NCBI GenBank assembly: GCA_947372405.1
Contig: CANBTO010000008.1
Location: forward strand, 1 to 27,927
Source of the DNA: Verrucomicrobiaceae bacterium
GTDB lineage: Bacteria > Verrucomicrobiota > Verrucomicrobiae > Verrucomicrobiales > Akkermansiaceae
DNA length: 27,927 nt
Direction: 5' to 3'
Part shown: piece after piece, positions 1 through 7,053 of the stretch
How the letters are laid out: each line of letters begins with the position of its first letter
Numbering within the stretch: the stretch's first letter is position 1
Position numbers and translations under genes: made by a program
Notes under the pieces: model-generated
Seen by the model: the letters and a program-made list of their open reading frames with translations, nothing else
What the model was told of the DNA's origin: nothing
Databases searched by the model: none

Positions 1-1113
1 CATGACAGCCACGGCCAGTTCCTGTGGGGCATCCGCGAGGTCTATCGCGAGGGATGCGACCGGAAATTCATGGTGGAAATGCTACCCCACGTCCGCAAAG
101 CCGCCGCCTTCCTGATATCATTGAGGGCGGAACGCATGACCGCTGACTATCAATCCGGCGAACACGCCGCGTGTTTCGGCCTGTTGCCGGAATCCGCCAG
201 CCACGAAGGTTACCTCGCCCACCACGTGCATTCCTACTGGGATGATTTCTGGGGCGTGCGCGGTCTCGAAGCCGCGGCAGACCTGGCGGAAATGATGGGG
301 CTCGGCGATGAATCGTCCTGGTGGAAATCCGAAGCCGCGCGTTTCCAGGATGACCTGCTGCGCTCACTCAACCGGGTCATCGCCGAAAAAAACCTCGCCT
401 ACATCCCCGGCTCCGTCGAATGGGCGGACTTCGATCCCACCGCGACCTCCAATGCCATCGGCATGCTCGACTTCGCTGACGTTCTTCCCCAAGGGCCGCT
501 CGATGCGATGCTCGCCACCTATATCCATGACTTCCGTCGCAAGCACGGCGGCCAAATGCCATGGAACAACTACACCGCCTATGAAATCCGCATCATCGGT
601 GCCTATGTCCGCCTCGGCAAACGTGACATCGCCAACGAACTGCTCACCTTCTTTCTATCAGACCGCCGCCCCGTCGCATGGAACCAGTGGCCCGAGATCA
701 CCTGGCGCGATCCCCGCTCTCCCGGCCACCTCGGCGATGTGCCGCACACCTGGATCGCCGCGGAGTATCTGTTAGCCGTCGCATCGATGGTCGCCAGCGA
801 ACGCGACGCCACCGACTCGATGGTCCTCGCCTGCGGCATGCCGTGGTCGTGGATTTCCGAAGAGGAAGGATTCTCGGTCAAAGGACTTTCCACCCGCCAT
901 GGCAAGCTGGACTTCCGCATCAAGGCCAGCGGAAATGAAACCATCGAGATCCATATCGGCGGCAATCTCACCCTGCCACCCGGCGGACTCAGCCTCGATC
1001 CGCCGTTGCCTGCAGGCTTCGCCATCGAACCCGAAGACAGTGACCTCGCCGTTCGCAGCCTGCCTTACAGCAAGACACTGCGCCTTCTTCAATTGCGGGC
1101 GGCAAGCATCTGA
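1..1113 (+). CDS. Six-hairpin glycosidase-like protein, 5' end missing
   Basis: The reading frame is open from the first base of the window (HDSHGQFLWG...), so this is the last 370 residues of a longer protein; an ATG at 70 is internal and not the start. The sequence is rich in aromatic and acidic residues in the pattern of (alpha/alpha)6 'six-hairpin' glycosidases: GLLPESASHEGY, HSYWDDFWGVRGL and a later helix with PWNNYTAYEI. The last ~70 residues (from about 930) look like a small beta domain, as often follows this barrel. The likely role is hydrolysis or recognition of a plant or algal polysaccharide, which fits the downstream Gfo/Idh/MocA and GH127 genes on the same strand. The family number cannot be assigned because the N-terminal part is outside the window. 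Gap to the next gene is 79 bases with no clear hairpin. Confidence 0.7.
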   Translation, partial: HDSHGQFLWGIREVYREGCDRKFMVEMLPHVRKAAAFLISLRAERMTADYQSGEHAACFGLLPESASHEGYLAHHVHSYWDDFWGVRGLEAAADLAEMMGLGDESSWWKSEAARFQDDLLRSLNRVIAEKNLAYIPGSVEWADFDPTATSNAIGMLDFADVLPQGPLDAMLATYIHDFRRKHGGQMPWNNYTAYEIRIIGAYVRLGKRDIANELLTFFLSDRRPVAWNQWPEITWRDPRSPGHLGDVPHTWIAAEYLLAVASMVASERDATDSMVLACGMPWSWISEEEGFSVKGLSTRHGKLDFRIKASGNETIEIHIGGNLTLPPGGLSLDPPLPAGFAIEPEDSDLAVRSLPYSKTLRLLQLRAASI

Positions 1114-1192
1114 GGCCGCCTTGTTCCAAATCCTGAAAAAACCGGAAAGCAGATCATCCGCCACTCGTATCCGCTAGAACACGATCACTCCC

Positions 1193-2545
1193 ATGACGAC
1201 CACACGCAGACGATTCCTTACATCCTCCACCACCCTCGTCGCCGGAACCTGGATTGCTCCGAGTTTCTCGATCGGCCAGTCCGGGCCTTCGGCCAACAGG
1301 AAAATCAACCTCGCCTTCATCGGATGCGGTGGCCGGGGCGCGCTCAACCTGCAAGGGCTGGTCGGTGAGAATGTCGTCGCGTTGTGCGACGTGGATGACA
1401 CCAACGCCGCGGACTCGTTCAAGGCCCATCCGGATGCCAAACGTTTCCGCGATTACCGCCAAATGCTCGACAAGATGGGCAAGGAGATCGACGCGGTGGT
1501 CGTCAGCACGCCGGACCACAACCACTTTCCCGCGAGCATGGCGGCGATGGAACTGGGCAAGCACGTGTTCTGCGAGAAACCACTGACCCACACGGTGTGG
1601 GAGGCGCGCACGATGAAAAAGGCGGCTCAGCATTACAAGGTCGTGAGCATCATGGGCAACCAAGGCCATGCGACCGAAGGTATCCGCTACGTCAAGGAGT
1701 GGTATGACGCCGGGGTGCTCGGCAAGGTGGCCAAGGTGGACGCCTGGCTGAAGGGGGTGAACTTCAAGGGCCGTTTCTTCAAATTGCCCGATGCGTTTCC
1801 GCCGACCGCGATGCCGGTGCCGGATTCCCTCGATTGGGATTTGTGGCTTGGGCCGCGCATGGAGAAAATCCCCTACAATCCGGTTTACAACCCGCGGTCA
1901 TGGCGGGGATTCTATGGCTTCGGCTCCGGCCTGTTAGGCGACTGGGCCTGCCACACGATCGACGCCCCATACTGGTCGCTCGGGCTCGGCCTGCCAACCG
2001 TGGTGGAACGCGAAGCCCGCACCGACGGCACCGAGGATTTCGTCGGCACCGCCTGCACCATGCGCTTCGAGTTTCCGGCGCGTGGCGACAAGCCGCCCGT
2101 CATCCTCCACTGGCATGAAGGGAATCCGAAACCCGAGATCCAGGAGAAGTGGGGAGTCAAGGCAATCGGTGAAGCCGGGATGATCATGACGGGCGACAAG
2201 GAATGCCTGATGACCGGAGAACGCCCCGACAGCCCGCGCCTGACAAACGAGGAAAAGTGGATCGAGTTCCGCAAGAACCTGCCACTTAAAACTATTCCGC
2301 GCATCAAGGGTGGCCACTACCGCGAGTGGATCGACGCCATCCGCGGCGACGGCCCGGCACCGGGATCGAACTTCGATTACGCCGCCGAACTCACGGAAAC
2401 GATCCTGCTGGGAGTCATCGCGCAGCGCTTCGGCGGACGCATCGAATATGACGCCGAACAAATGAAGATCACCAACCGTCCCGAGCTCAACGCATGGCTC
2501 CGTCTTCCCGCCCGTGATGGATGGAAATTCGGCGAGTCGCTTTAA
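1193..2545 (+). CDS. Tat-exported Gfo/Idh/MocA family oxidoreductase
   Basis: A 450-residue NAD(P)-dependent oxidoreductase. The N-terminus has a twin-arginine signal (TTRRRFLTS, residues 3-11) followed by a hydrophobic stretch to about residue 28, so export in folded form is likely. The Rossmann nucleotide-binding loop is IGCGGRG at residues 43-49; the family EKP motif is at 128-130 (CEKPLTH), with STPDHNH before it and NQGH after. The C-terminal half has the family's beta-sheet domain (GSGLLGDWACHTIDAPYW). Secreted members of this family are abundant in Verrucomicrobiota and Planctomycetota and generally act on sugars or sugar derivatives; the substrate cannot be read from the sequence. It lies between two glycosidase-type genes on the same strand, which supports a role in carbohydrate catabolism. 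The start is the ATG that begins the Tat signal. Confidence 0.92.
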   Translation: MTTTRRRFLTSSTTLVAGTWIAPSFSIGQSGPSANRKINLAFIGCGGRGALNLQGLVGENVVALCDVDDTNAADSFKAHPDAKRFRDYRQMLDKMGKEIDAVVVSTPDHNHFPASMAAMELGKHVFCEKPLTHTVWEARTMKKAAQHYKVVSIMGNQGHATEGIRYVKEWYDAGVLGKVAKVDAWLKGVNFKGRFFKLPDAFPPTAMPVPDSLDWDLWLGPRMEKIPYNPVYNPRSWRGFYGFGSGLLGDWACHTIDAPYWSLGLGLPTVVEREARTDGTEDFVGTACTMRFEFPARGDKPPVILHWHEGNPKPEIQEKWGVKAIGEAGMIMTGDKECLMTGERPDSPRLTNEEKWIEFRKNLPLKTIPRIKGGHYREWIDAIRGDGPAPGSNFDYAAELTETILLGVIAQRFGGRIEYDAEQMKITNRPELNAWLRLPARDGWKFGESL

Positions 2546-2567
2546 GAGACATTCTTGAAAATGGCTG

Positions 2568-2589
2568 GGACCGTTCTCCGCAACGGTCC
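2568..2589 (+). terminator. Hairpin after the Gfo/Idh/MocA gene
   Basis: A perfect 8-bp inverted repeat, GGACCGTT and AACGGTCC, separated by the 6-base loop CTCCGC, begins 22 bases after the stop codon of the oxidoreductase gene. No T-run follows on the plus strand, so it is not a classical intrinsic terminator. It could be a terminator without a U-tail, an mRNA 3' stabiliser or a protein-binding palindrome. Confidence 0.4.
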
Positions 2590-2669
2590 GGCGAATGGTG
2601 AGAGAATGATTTAGCCCATGAAAAGCCAGGAAATCCGTCCATGGAAACACAATCACGATTCATTCACAC

Positions 2670-2690
2670 GGACCGCCGGGACGTCGGTCC
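2670..2690. promoter_or_regulatory. Second GGACCG/CGGTCC palindrome upstream of GH127
   Basis: A 6-bp inverted repeat (GGACCG, 9-base spacer, CGGTCC) lies 45 bases upstream of the GH127 start codon. Its arms repeat the outer arms of the hairpin at 2568-2589. A TACAAT at 2711-2716 is a possible -10 element but has no convincing -35 partner. The role as an operator is inference only. Confidence 0.25.
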
Positions 2691-2735
2691 CTGCCTTCAT
2701 CTGTTATTCATACAATCTCCAAACAATAATTCCTG

Positions 2736-4811
2736 ATGAAACCTCATCGACCGATGAAGCGCTTATCTAACACAACAACGGCATGGTGGACCGGCCGCGT
2801 GACCGTGGCAATGATGATGGTCGCGACTGCGCAAGCCGCGCCGGAACCAAAGCGTGGCTGGACGGAGGTGGACGAATCCAAGGTGGAAGTCCGCGACGGT
2901 TTCTGGGGCCCGCGGCTCAAGACCGCAAGTCAGGTCACTTTGCCGCACGCCCTTGATTGCCTGGAAAAAGACGGTCATGTCACCAATTTCGACAAAGCCG
3001 CCGGAAAATTCGACGGGCCTCTCAAAGGTCACCATGCGTTTGACTCCGATCTCCACAAGGCTCTCGAAGGCTCGATGTATTCCCTCGAGCACATCAATGA
3101 CCCGGCGCTGCGCCGCCGTGTGGACGACATCGTCTCACGCATCCTCGCCGCCCAGCAGAAGGATGGTTTCCTGATCTCATGGTTCATTGTCAACGGGCTC
3201 GACAAACGCTGGGACGAACTCCGTCTGGAGCACCAGATGTACAACGCCGGCCACTTCTTCGAGATGGCCGTCGCACAGCAGAGACTCACCGGCGAGCCCG
3301 TCGTGCTCGACGCGGCAAAGCGCTTCGCCGATCACATCGACAGCGTATTCGGTCCTGACAAAAGATACGACGTGGACGGCCACGAGGAAGTCGAACTCGC
3401 ACTGGTCAAGCTCTATCGCGCCACCGGTGAGCGCCGCTATCTGGAGCTGGCGAGGTTCTTCCTCGACGAACGAGGACACGCCCATGGCATGGCTCGCCTG
3501 CCCTTCGATCCCAAGACAGCGGTCATGCCGGTGAAGCCGGAGGGCAAGTTGACCGAGGAGCAGGAACGTGAATACCGGATGGCGAAACTCAAGGTGCGCA
3601 ACGGCCGGATGCAGGACCACAAACCGCTGGTCGAGCAGTTCGATGCCGTGGGCCATGCGGTGAGGGCCGGTTACGTTTACTCGGCGATGGCCGATGTCGT
3701 CCGCTTCATGGAGGCCCCCGGCTATGAGAACGCGCTGGACCACCTGTGGAGCGACGTGGTGGGCCGCAAGATCTACCTCACCGGCGCGATCGGTACCGCC
3801 CAGTATGGCGACGAAGGTTTCGGAGATCCCTATCTGCTGCCCAATGAGTCGGCCTACAGCGAATCCTGCGCGTCCATCGCCAACGTGCTCTGGCAACACC
3901 GGATGAACCTGCTCAAGGGCGAGGCCAAATATGCCGATGTCATGGAACTCTCGCTCTACAACGCGGTGCTCGCCGGAATCTCGATCCAGGGCGACGGTTT
4001 TTTCTATCAGAATCCGCTTGCCAGCAGGCAAGGCGCGAACCGTTCCTCATGGATCGGCCTCTCCTGCTGTCCCACCAATCTTGCGCGGATCATTCCACAA
4101 GTGGGGGGCTTGGCATACGCGCACGGGCCGGGACGACTCGCCGTCAACTTGTATGTCGCCGGTCAGGCGTCGGTTCCAATGGACCAGGAAGTGAAAATCA
4201 CACAGGAAACGGACTATCCTTGGGATGGCAGGATCAAGCTGACGGTGTCTCCAGTAAAGCCCTCGACATTTGATCTCTGCCTGCGGATTCCCGGTTGGGC
4301 GACGGGTCACCCGGTTCCAAGTGACCTCTATCAGTTCACGGACACGGAGGTGCCGAAAACCGGGCTGATGCTCAATGGAACGGAAATCGAGGCAAAGCCG
4401 GAAGCAGACGGTTATGTGCATCTTTCGCGCGAATGGCACACCGGAGATATGGTGGAACTGAACTTGCCAATGCCGGTTCGTTTGGTCCGCGCCCACGCAA
4501 AAGTGGCGGCTGATCAAGACAAGCTGGCCTTGATGCGCGGACCCATCATCTACTGCGTCGAGGCGGCCGATCATCCGCAAACGGACATGTCCCGTCTGAC
4601 GCTGCCCTTGAAAACAAGTTTCGAGACACATTATAGGTCTGATATGTTGGGAGGAGTGACGTTGATCGAGGGTCAGGGGAACATCGGTGGGGAATCATCC
4701 GTCAAGTTGACGGCGATTCCCTATTACGCCTGGGCAAACCGGGCGAAAGGAGCGATGAAGGTGTGGATCGACAAGGCACCGTTCCAAATGTCTCCAGCCG
4801 GGAAAAAATAG
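2736..4811 (+). CDS. Secreted glycoside hydrolase family 127 (beta-L-arabinofuranosidase-type)
   Basis: A 691-residue protein of the DUF1680/GH127 family, whose characterised member HypBA1 removes beta-L-arabinofuranose and uses a cysteine nucleophile bound to zinc. The catalytic set is visible: Glu360 in GDEGFGD (acid/base), Glu376 and Cys378 in SESCAS, and Cys444-Cys445 in SCCPTN. The 16-residue spacing from Glu360 to Glu376 equals that between Glu322 and Glu338 of HypBA1. The first ~34 residues form a signal peptide (basic start, VAMMMVATAQA, then Ala-Pro), so the enzyme acts in the periplasm or outside. A second ATG at residue 7 (2754) also keeps the signal peptide. The N-terminal part is the helical barrel and the last ~200 residues the beta domain. 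The exact sugar specificity is not determined by sequence alone. Confidence 0.93.
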   Translation: MKPHRPMKRLSNTTTAWWTGRVTVAMMMVATAQAAPEPKRGWTEVDESKVEVRDGFWGPRLKTASQVTLPHALDCLEKDGHVTNFDKAAGKFDGPLKGHHAFDSDLHKALEGSMYSLEHINDPALRRRVDDIVSRILAAQQKDGFLISWFIVNGLDKRWDELRLEHQMYNAGHFFEMAVAQQRLTGEPVVLDAAKRFADHIDSVFGPDKRYDVDGHEEVELALVKLYRATGERRYLELARFFLDERGHAHGMARLPFDPKTAVMPVKPEGKLTEEQEREYRMAKLKVRNGRMQDHKPLVEQFDAVGHAVRAGYVYSAMADVVRFMEAPGYENALDHLWSDVVGRKIYLTGAIGTAQYGDEGFGDPYLLPNESAYSESCASIANVLWQHRMNLLKGEAKYADVMELSLYNAVLAGISIQGDGFFYQNPLASRQGANRSSWIGLSCCPTNLARIIPQVGGLAYAHGPGRLAVNLYVAGQASVPMDQEVKITQETDYPWDGRIKLTVSPVKPSTFDLCLRIPGWATGHPVPSDLYQFTDTEVPKTGLMLNGTEIEAKPEADGYVHLSREWHTGDMVELNLPMPVRLVRAHAKVAADQDKLALMRGPIIYCVEAADHPQTDMSRLTLPLKTSFETHYRSDMLGGVTLIEGQGNIGGESSVKLTAIPYYAWANRAKGAMKVWIDKAPFQMSPAGKK

Positions 4812-4913
4812 TCAGTCAGGTTTTCGACGAAGGAAATCCGGCTGCCTTGCGCGATTTCATCATCGACACAAGCCCTGTGACACCATAGGCACCGTAATGA
4901 AACCATTCATATC

Positions 4914-5168
4914 ATGAAACTCACATCCACCACCTTGGGAATGATGCGCCATTCCGCCGGTGCCCTTCTCGCTGCCGCGGCAATTTCCGGAGAAACCCGG
5001 GCAGAGGACGCGCTTCCCTCCACAACTGCCGCTGAAGCGATACTATCGGCCCAAGCGGAAGCCCAGTCCGGCATGCGCACGGGCAATGCCGACGAGTCGA
5101 AGAAGAACGACGACGAGAAGAAGAAGGAAGAACAACGTGATCCCTGCCCCGCCTGCGGAAGAGGTTGA
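4914..5168 (+). CDS. Small secreted Cys-tail peptide A, candidate MNIO substrate
   Basis: An 84-residue peptide. Residues 1-30 are a signal peptide (MMRHSAGALLAAAAIS..., ending TRA). The middle is Ala/Thr/Glu-rich, then comes a charged linker (about residues 59-74, with DDEKKKEEQ) and the tail RDPCPACGRG that ends the protein. Its only cysteines are Cys78 and Cys81. A second peptide of identical length and the same design lies at 5642-5896, and a DUF692/MNIO oxidase at 5904-6773. By analogy with bufferins and other MNIO-modified peptides, which are short, often exported and carry the modified cysteines in defined motifs, I infer that the CPxC tail is modified before or during export and may bind a metal such as copper. 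That function is inference; the peptide family itself I do not recognise by name. No Shine-Dalgarno site is visible. Confidence 0.7.
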   Translation: MKLTSTTLGMMRHSAGALLAAAAISGETRAEDALPSTTAAEAILSAQAEAQSGMRTGNADESKKNDDEKKKEEQRDPCPACGRG

Positions 5169-5237
5169 TCCGTTCCACCTTACACGAAAGTCCGAAATCC
5201 CTTCACTCATCTCCTGAGTTTATCCATCAAGAACCCC

Positions 5238-5537
5238 ATGAACCTCACGGCATTATCCCGCTCGCTGTTCATAGGTGCTGGAATTTATGCCCTCGCCTGC
5301 GCTCCTGCCGCCCTCATTGCGGAACGTTTTGGTTGGCCGCAGAAATTGTTTCACCTGTCACAAATGATTGCGGTCATTCTCTGCCTGCCGACCAGCTTGA
5401 TCTACCTCTGGTGCACCCGGGGGACATCCTTCGGCACGCAGCGGTGGTGGGCGCTCATCGCGGCATTCCTTTGCGCCCTGTGGCTGGGGTTCGTCGCATA
5501 TGTGATCACCACGTTTGAAGGCGGCGGCATGGGTTGA
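5238..5537 (+). CDS. Small three-helix membrane protein
   Basis: A 99-residue protein with three hydrophobic segments, at about residues 9-28, 38-60 and 69-91, separated by short loops that hold FGWPQK and CTRGTSFGTQRW. I do not recognise a family. It sits between the two Cys-tail peptides on the same strand, 69 bases after the first and 104 before the second, so it is probably co-transcribed with them. MNIO clusters often contain a small membrane protein (for example DoxX type), but this one lacks the four-helix DoxX pattern. Possible jobs are metal sensing, transport of the modified peptide, or none connected with the peptides. Its reality as a gene is supported by the coherent membrane pattern and the codon use. 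Confidence 0.6.
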   Translation: MNLTALSRSLFIGAGIYALACAPAALIAERFGWPQKLFHLSQMIAVILCLPTSLIYLWCTRGTSFGTQRWWALIAAFLCALWLGFVAYVITTFEGGGMG

Positions 5538-5577
5538 CTCGTCCGGACCTCGTGAACCGCGACCGGGAGACCTAAGG

Positions 5578-5595
5578 GTCGATTTCCACATCGAC
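5578..5595 (+). other. Short hairpin upstream of peptide B
   Basis: A perfect 6-bp inverted repeat, GTCGAT and ATCGAC, with a 6-base loop lies in the 104-base gap between the membrane protein and peptide B. It has no T-run. It could set the relative expression of peptide B, but a stem this short can occur by chance. Confidence 0.2.
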
Positions 5596-5641
5596 AGACA
5601 TCCCGGAACTTCGTATTCCGTCCGATCAAACCACCATCACC

Positions 5642-5896
5642 ATGAAACCGACGTCCCATACACTCACATTGATGCGCCACTCTGCTGGCGCAGTGATCGC
5701 CGCTGCCGCGCTCTCAGGCGGCACACGTGCCGCTAATGCGTTCGAACCGATGCTCCCGAATGACGCGACCTGCACCGTCACGCCGCAGGCCGTCAACGAC
5801 AAGCGCACGAGTGACAACGTGGAACCGAAAAAGGAAGACGAGGAAAAGAAAAAGGAAGAACACCGTGATCCCTGCCCAGGCTGCGGAATGGGCTGA
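5642..5896 (+). CDS. Small secreted Cys-tail peptide B, candidate MNIO substrate
   Basis: An 84-residue paralogue of peptide A, alignable end to end without gaps. The shared blocks are LMRHSAGA in the signal peptide (residues 10-17; MMRHSAGA in A), TRA at the cleavage region (28-30), EKKKEE at 68-73 and the tail RDPCPGCGMG. Cys78 and Cys81 are at the same residue numbers as in A. An extra cysteine, Cys44, is found only here, just after the predicted cleavage site. The middle part is strongly diverged, whereas the linker and tail are held constant, as expected if the tail is the part read by a modifying enzyme. The stop codon is 7 bases before the start of the DUF692/MNIO gene, the closest spacing in the cluster, so B and the oxidase are very likely translated from one message. 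Confidence 0.72.
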   Translation: MKPTSHTLTLMRHSAGAVIAAAALSGGTRAANAFEPMLPNDATCTVTPQAVNDKRTSDNVEPKKEDEEKKKEEHRDPCPGCGMG

Positions 5897-5903
5897 TCGA
5901 CCG

Positions 5904-6773
5904 ATGGTTGGAACCCGGTCAGGATTGTCGCTGATGCTTGAGAACGAGTTTCTGCAAGCGTCACTGCCATTGTTCGAAAGCGGGGCCGTCGATGTCATTG
6001 AGTGGTCATTTGACGTCGGTTGGAGCCGCCCGTCGCTGCCAGAATGGGCGGAGGCCCTTTTGGATGAATACAGCCGGACGGGGAACCTGGTGGGACATGG
6101 CGTGACCTTCTCCGCCCTTTCAGGTGGATGGACGGAGCGTTCCGACTGGTGGCTCGACCAATTGCGGAAGGAAGTGAAGTTGCGGAACTATCTTCATCTT
6201 TCCGAACACTTCGGCTTCATGTCCGCGGGGGACTTCCATCAGGGCGCACCGCTGCCCGTTCCTCTGACGGCTCACACCCTGCATCTGGGCAAGGCGCGCA
6301 TGCGGACCCTCGCGGAAGTGGCCGGATGTCCGGTGGGCATGGAGAATCTGGCACTGGCGCTCGGCATGCGGGACGTGTCGGACCAGGGTGTTTTTCTCCG
6401 GGAGATGTTGGAAGCCGTCGATGGGTTTCTGGTTTTGGATCTCCACAACGTCTATTGCCAGATGAAGAACTTCGGTTGCAGCGCGGGGGAAATCCTTGCA
6501 AGTTATCCTTTGCAACGTGTGCGAGAGATGCACGTCAGCGGCGGATCGTGGATGGAAGCGTTAAGCGCTCGCGGCACCCCGATCCGCAGGGACACCCACG
6601 ATGACGACGTGCCGGAGGAGGTTTTCAAAATGCTGGAAGAGGCGCTGCCGCAATGTCCGCGGACCGAAGTGGTCGTCTTCGAACGCCTCGGCAACTCCCT
6701 GTCCGATCCAGCGGCGCGTGAAGGCATGAGAAGGGATTTTCTCAGAATGAAATCCATCGTTTCCGGAACATGA
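5904..6773 (+). CDS. DUF692 / MNIO family multinuclear non-heme iron oxidase
   Basis: A 289-residue member of the DUF692 (MNIO) family, TIM-barrel enzymes such as MbnB, TglH and the bufferin maturases that use two or three iron ions to modify cysteine or other residues in peptides. Family signatures in order: EWSFD (33-37), GHGV (64-67), HLSEHFGF (98-105), GMENLA (145-150), LDLHNVY (178-184), EMHVSGG (208-214), DTHDDDVP (230-237) and FERLG (259-263). Likely metal ligands among these are His65, Glu101/His102, Glu147, Asp179/His181, His210, Asp230/His232 and Glu260; this is by family analogy. The frame is open upstream to 5727, but that part overlaps peptide B and is a basic, low-complexity shadow; the ATG at 5904 is preferred. 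The gene overlaps the next by ATGA. The obvious substrates are the two upstream Cys-tail peptides. Confidence 0.9.
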   Translation: MVGTRSGLSLMLENEFLQASLPLFESGAVDVIEWSFDVGWSRPSLPEWAEALLDEYSRTGNLVGHGVTFSALSGGWTERSDWWLDQLRKEVKLRNYLHLSEHFGFMSAGDFHQGAPLPVPLTAHTLHLGKARMRTLAEVAGCPVGMENLALALGMRDVSDQGVFLREMLEAVDGFLVLDLHNVYCQMKNFGCSAGEILASYPLQRVREMHVSGGSWMEALSARGTPIRRDTHDDDVPEEVFKMLEEALPQCPRTEVVVFERLGNSLSDPAAREGMRRDFLRMKSIVSGT

Positions 6774-7012
6774 ATGAAAGCGACAAGGAACTGGCGGATT
6801 TCCAGGCGTGCCTGCTGGACGCCCTGCACCGGCATGAATCGGCGGCCGATATTCTAACAGACTTGACTGCAAGCGAGGTCACCCTGCCGTTCAGGGATTA
6901 CATATCCGGCTTCGAACCGGAAATGCTCGAAGTCGCCGCGCAGCTTGTGAAAAAATGGGGAGTGAAAAAGAAGCTTTCCGACAGCGTAGGCCTGCAGGAA
7001 ATGCCACATTGA
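6770..7012 (+). CDS. Small helical protein, putative MNIO partner
   Basis: An 80-residue, largely alpha-helical, charged protein whose ATG overlaps the oxidase stop codon (ATGA), which implies translational coupling. The N-terminal stretch LADFQACLLDALHRHES resembles the start of proteins of the DUF2063 type, which accompany MNIO enzymes and help bind the precursor peptide. The middle has FRDYISGFEPEMLEVAAQLVKKWG. It is far shorter than full DUF2063 proteins, so it may be a minimal recognition subunit. The role as partner is inferred from position and size. It has no signal peptide, so it should act in the cytoplasm with the oxidase. It is followed after 41 bases by the convergent sulfatase gene. 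Confidence 0.65.
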   Translation: MNESDKELADFQACLLDALHRHESAADILTDLTASEVTLPFRDYISGFEPEMLEVAAQLVKKWGVKKKLSDSVGLQEMPH

Positions 7013-7053
7013 TCCTATGGCTTGCGAATAGCCGATAACAGGCTGTAAATTCC

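Noticed and set aside
3177..4031. A 284-codon minus-strand open frame
   Set aside because: It is antisense to GH127, whose catalytic residues are encoded on the plus strand in the same bases; no domain or start signal supports it.
5727..5903. Upstream extension of the DUF692/MNIO frame by 59 codons
   Set aside because: The extension is basic and low-complexity (RKRKTRKRKRK), overlaps peptide B in another frame and is not part of the DUF692 pattern, which begins just after the ATG at 5904.
7013..7053. AGCC-GATAACA-GGCT as a terminator between two convergent genes
   Set aside because: The stem has only four base pairs and no T-run follows, so it is not distinguishable from chance.
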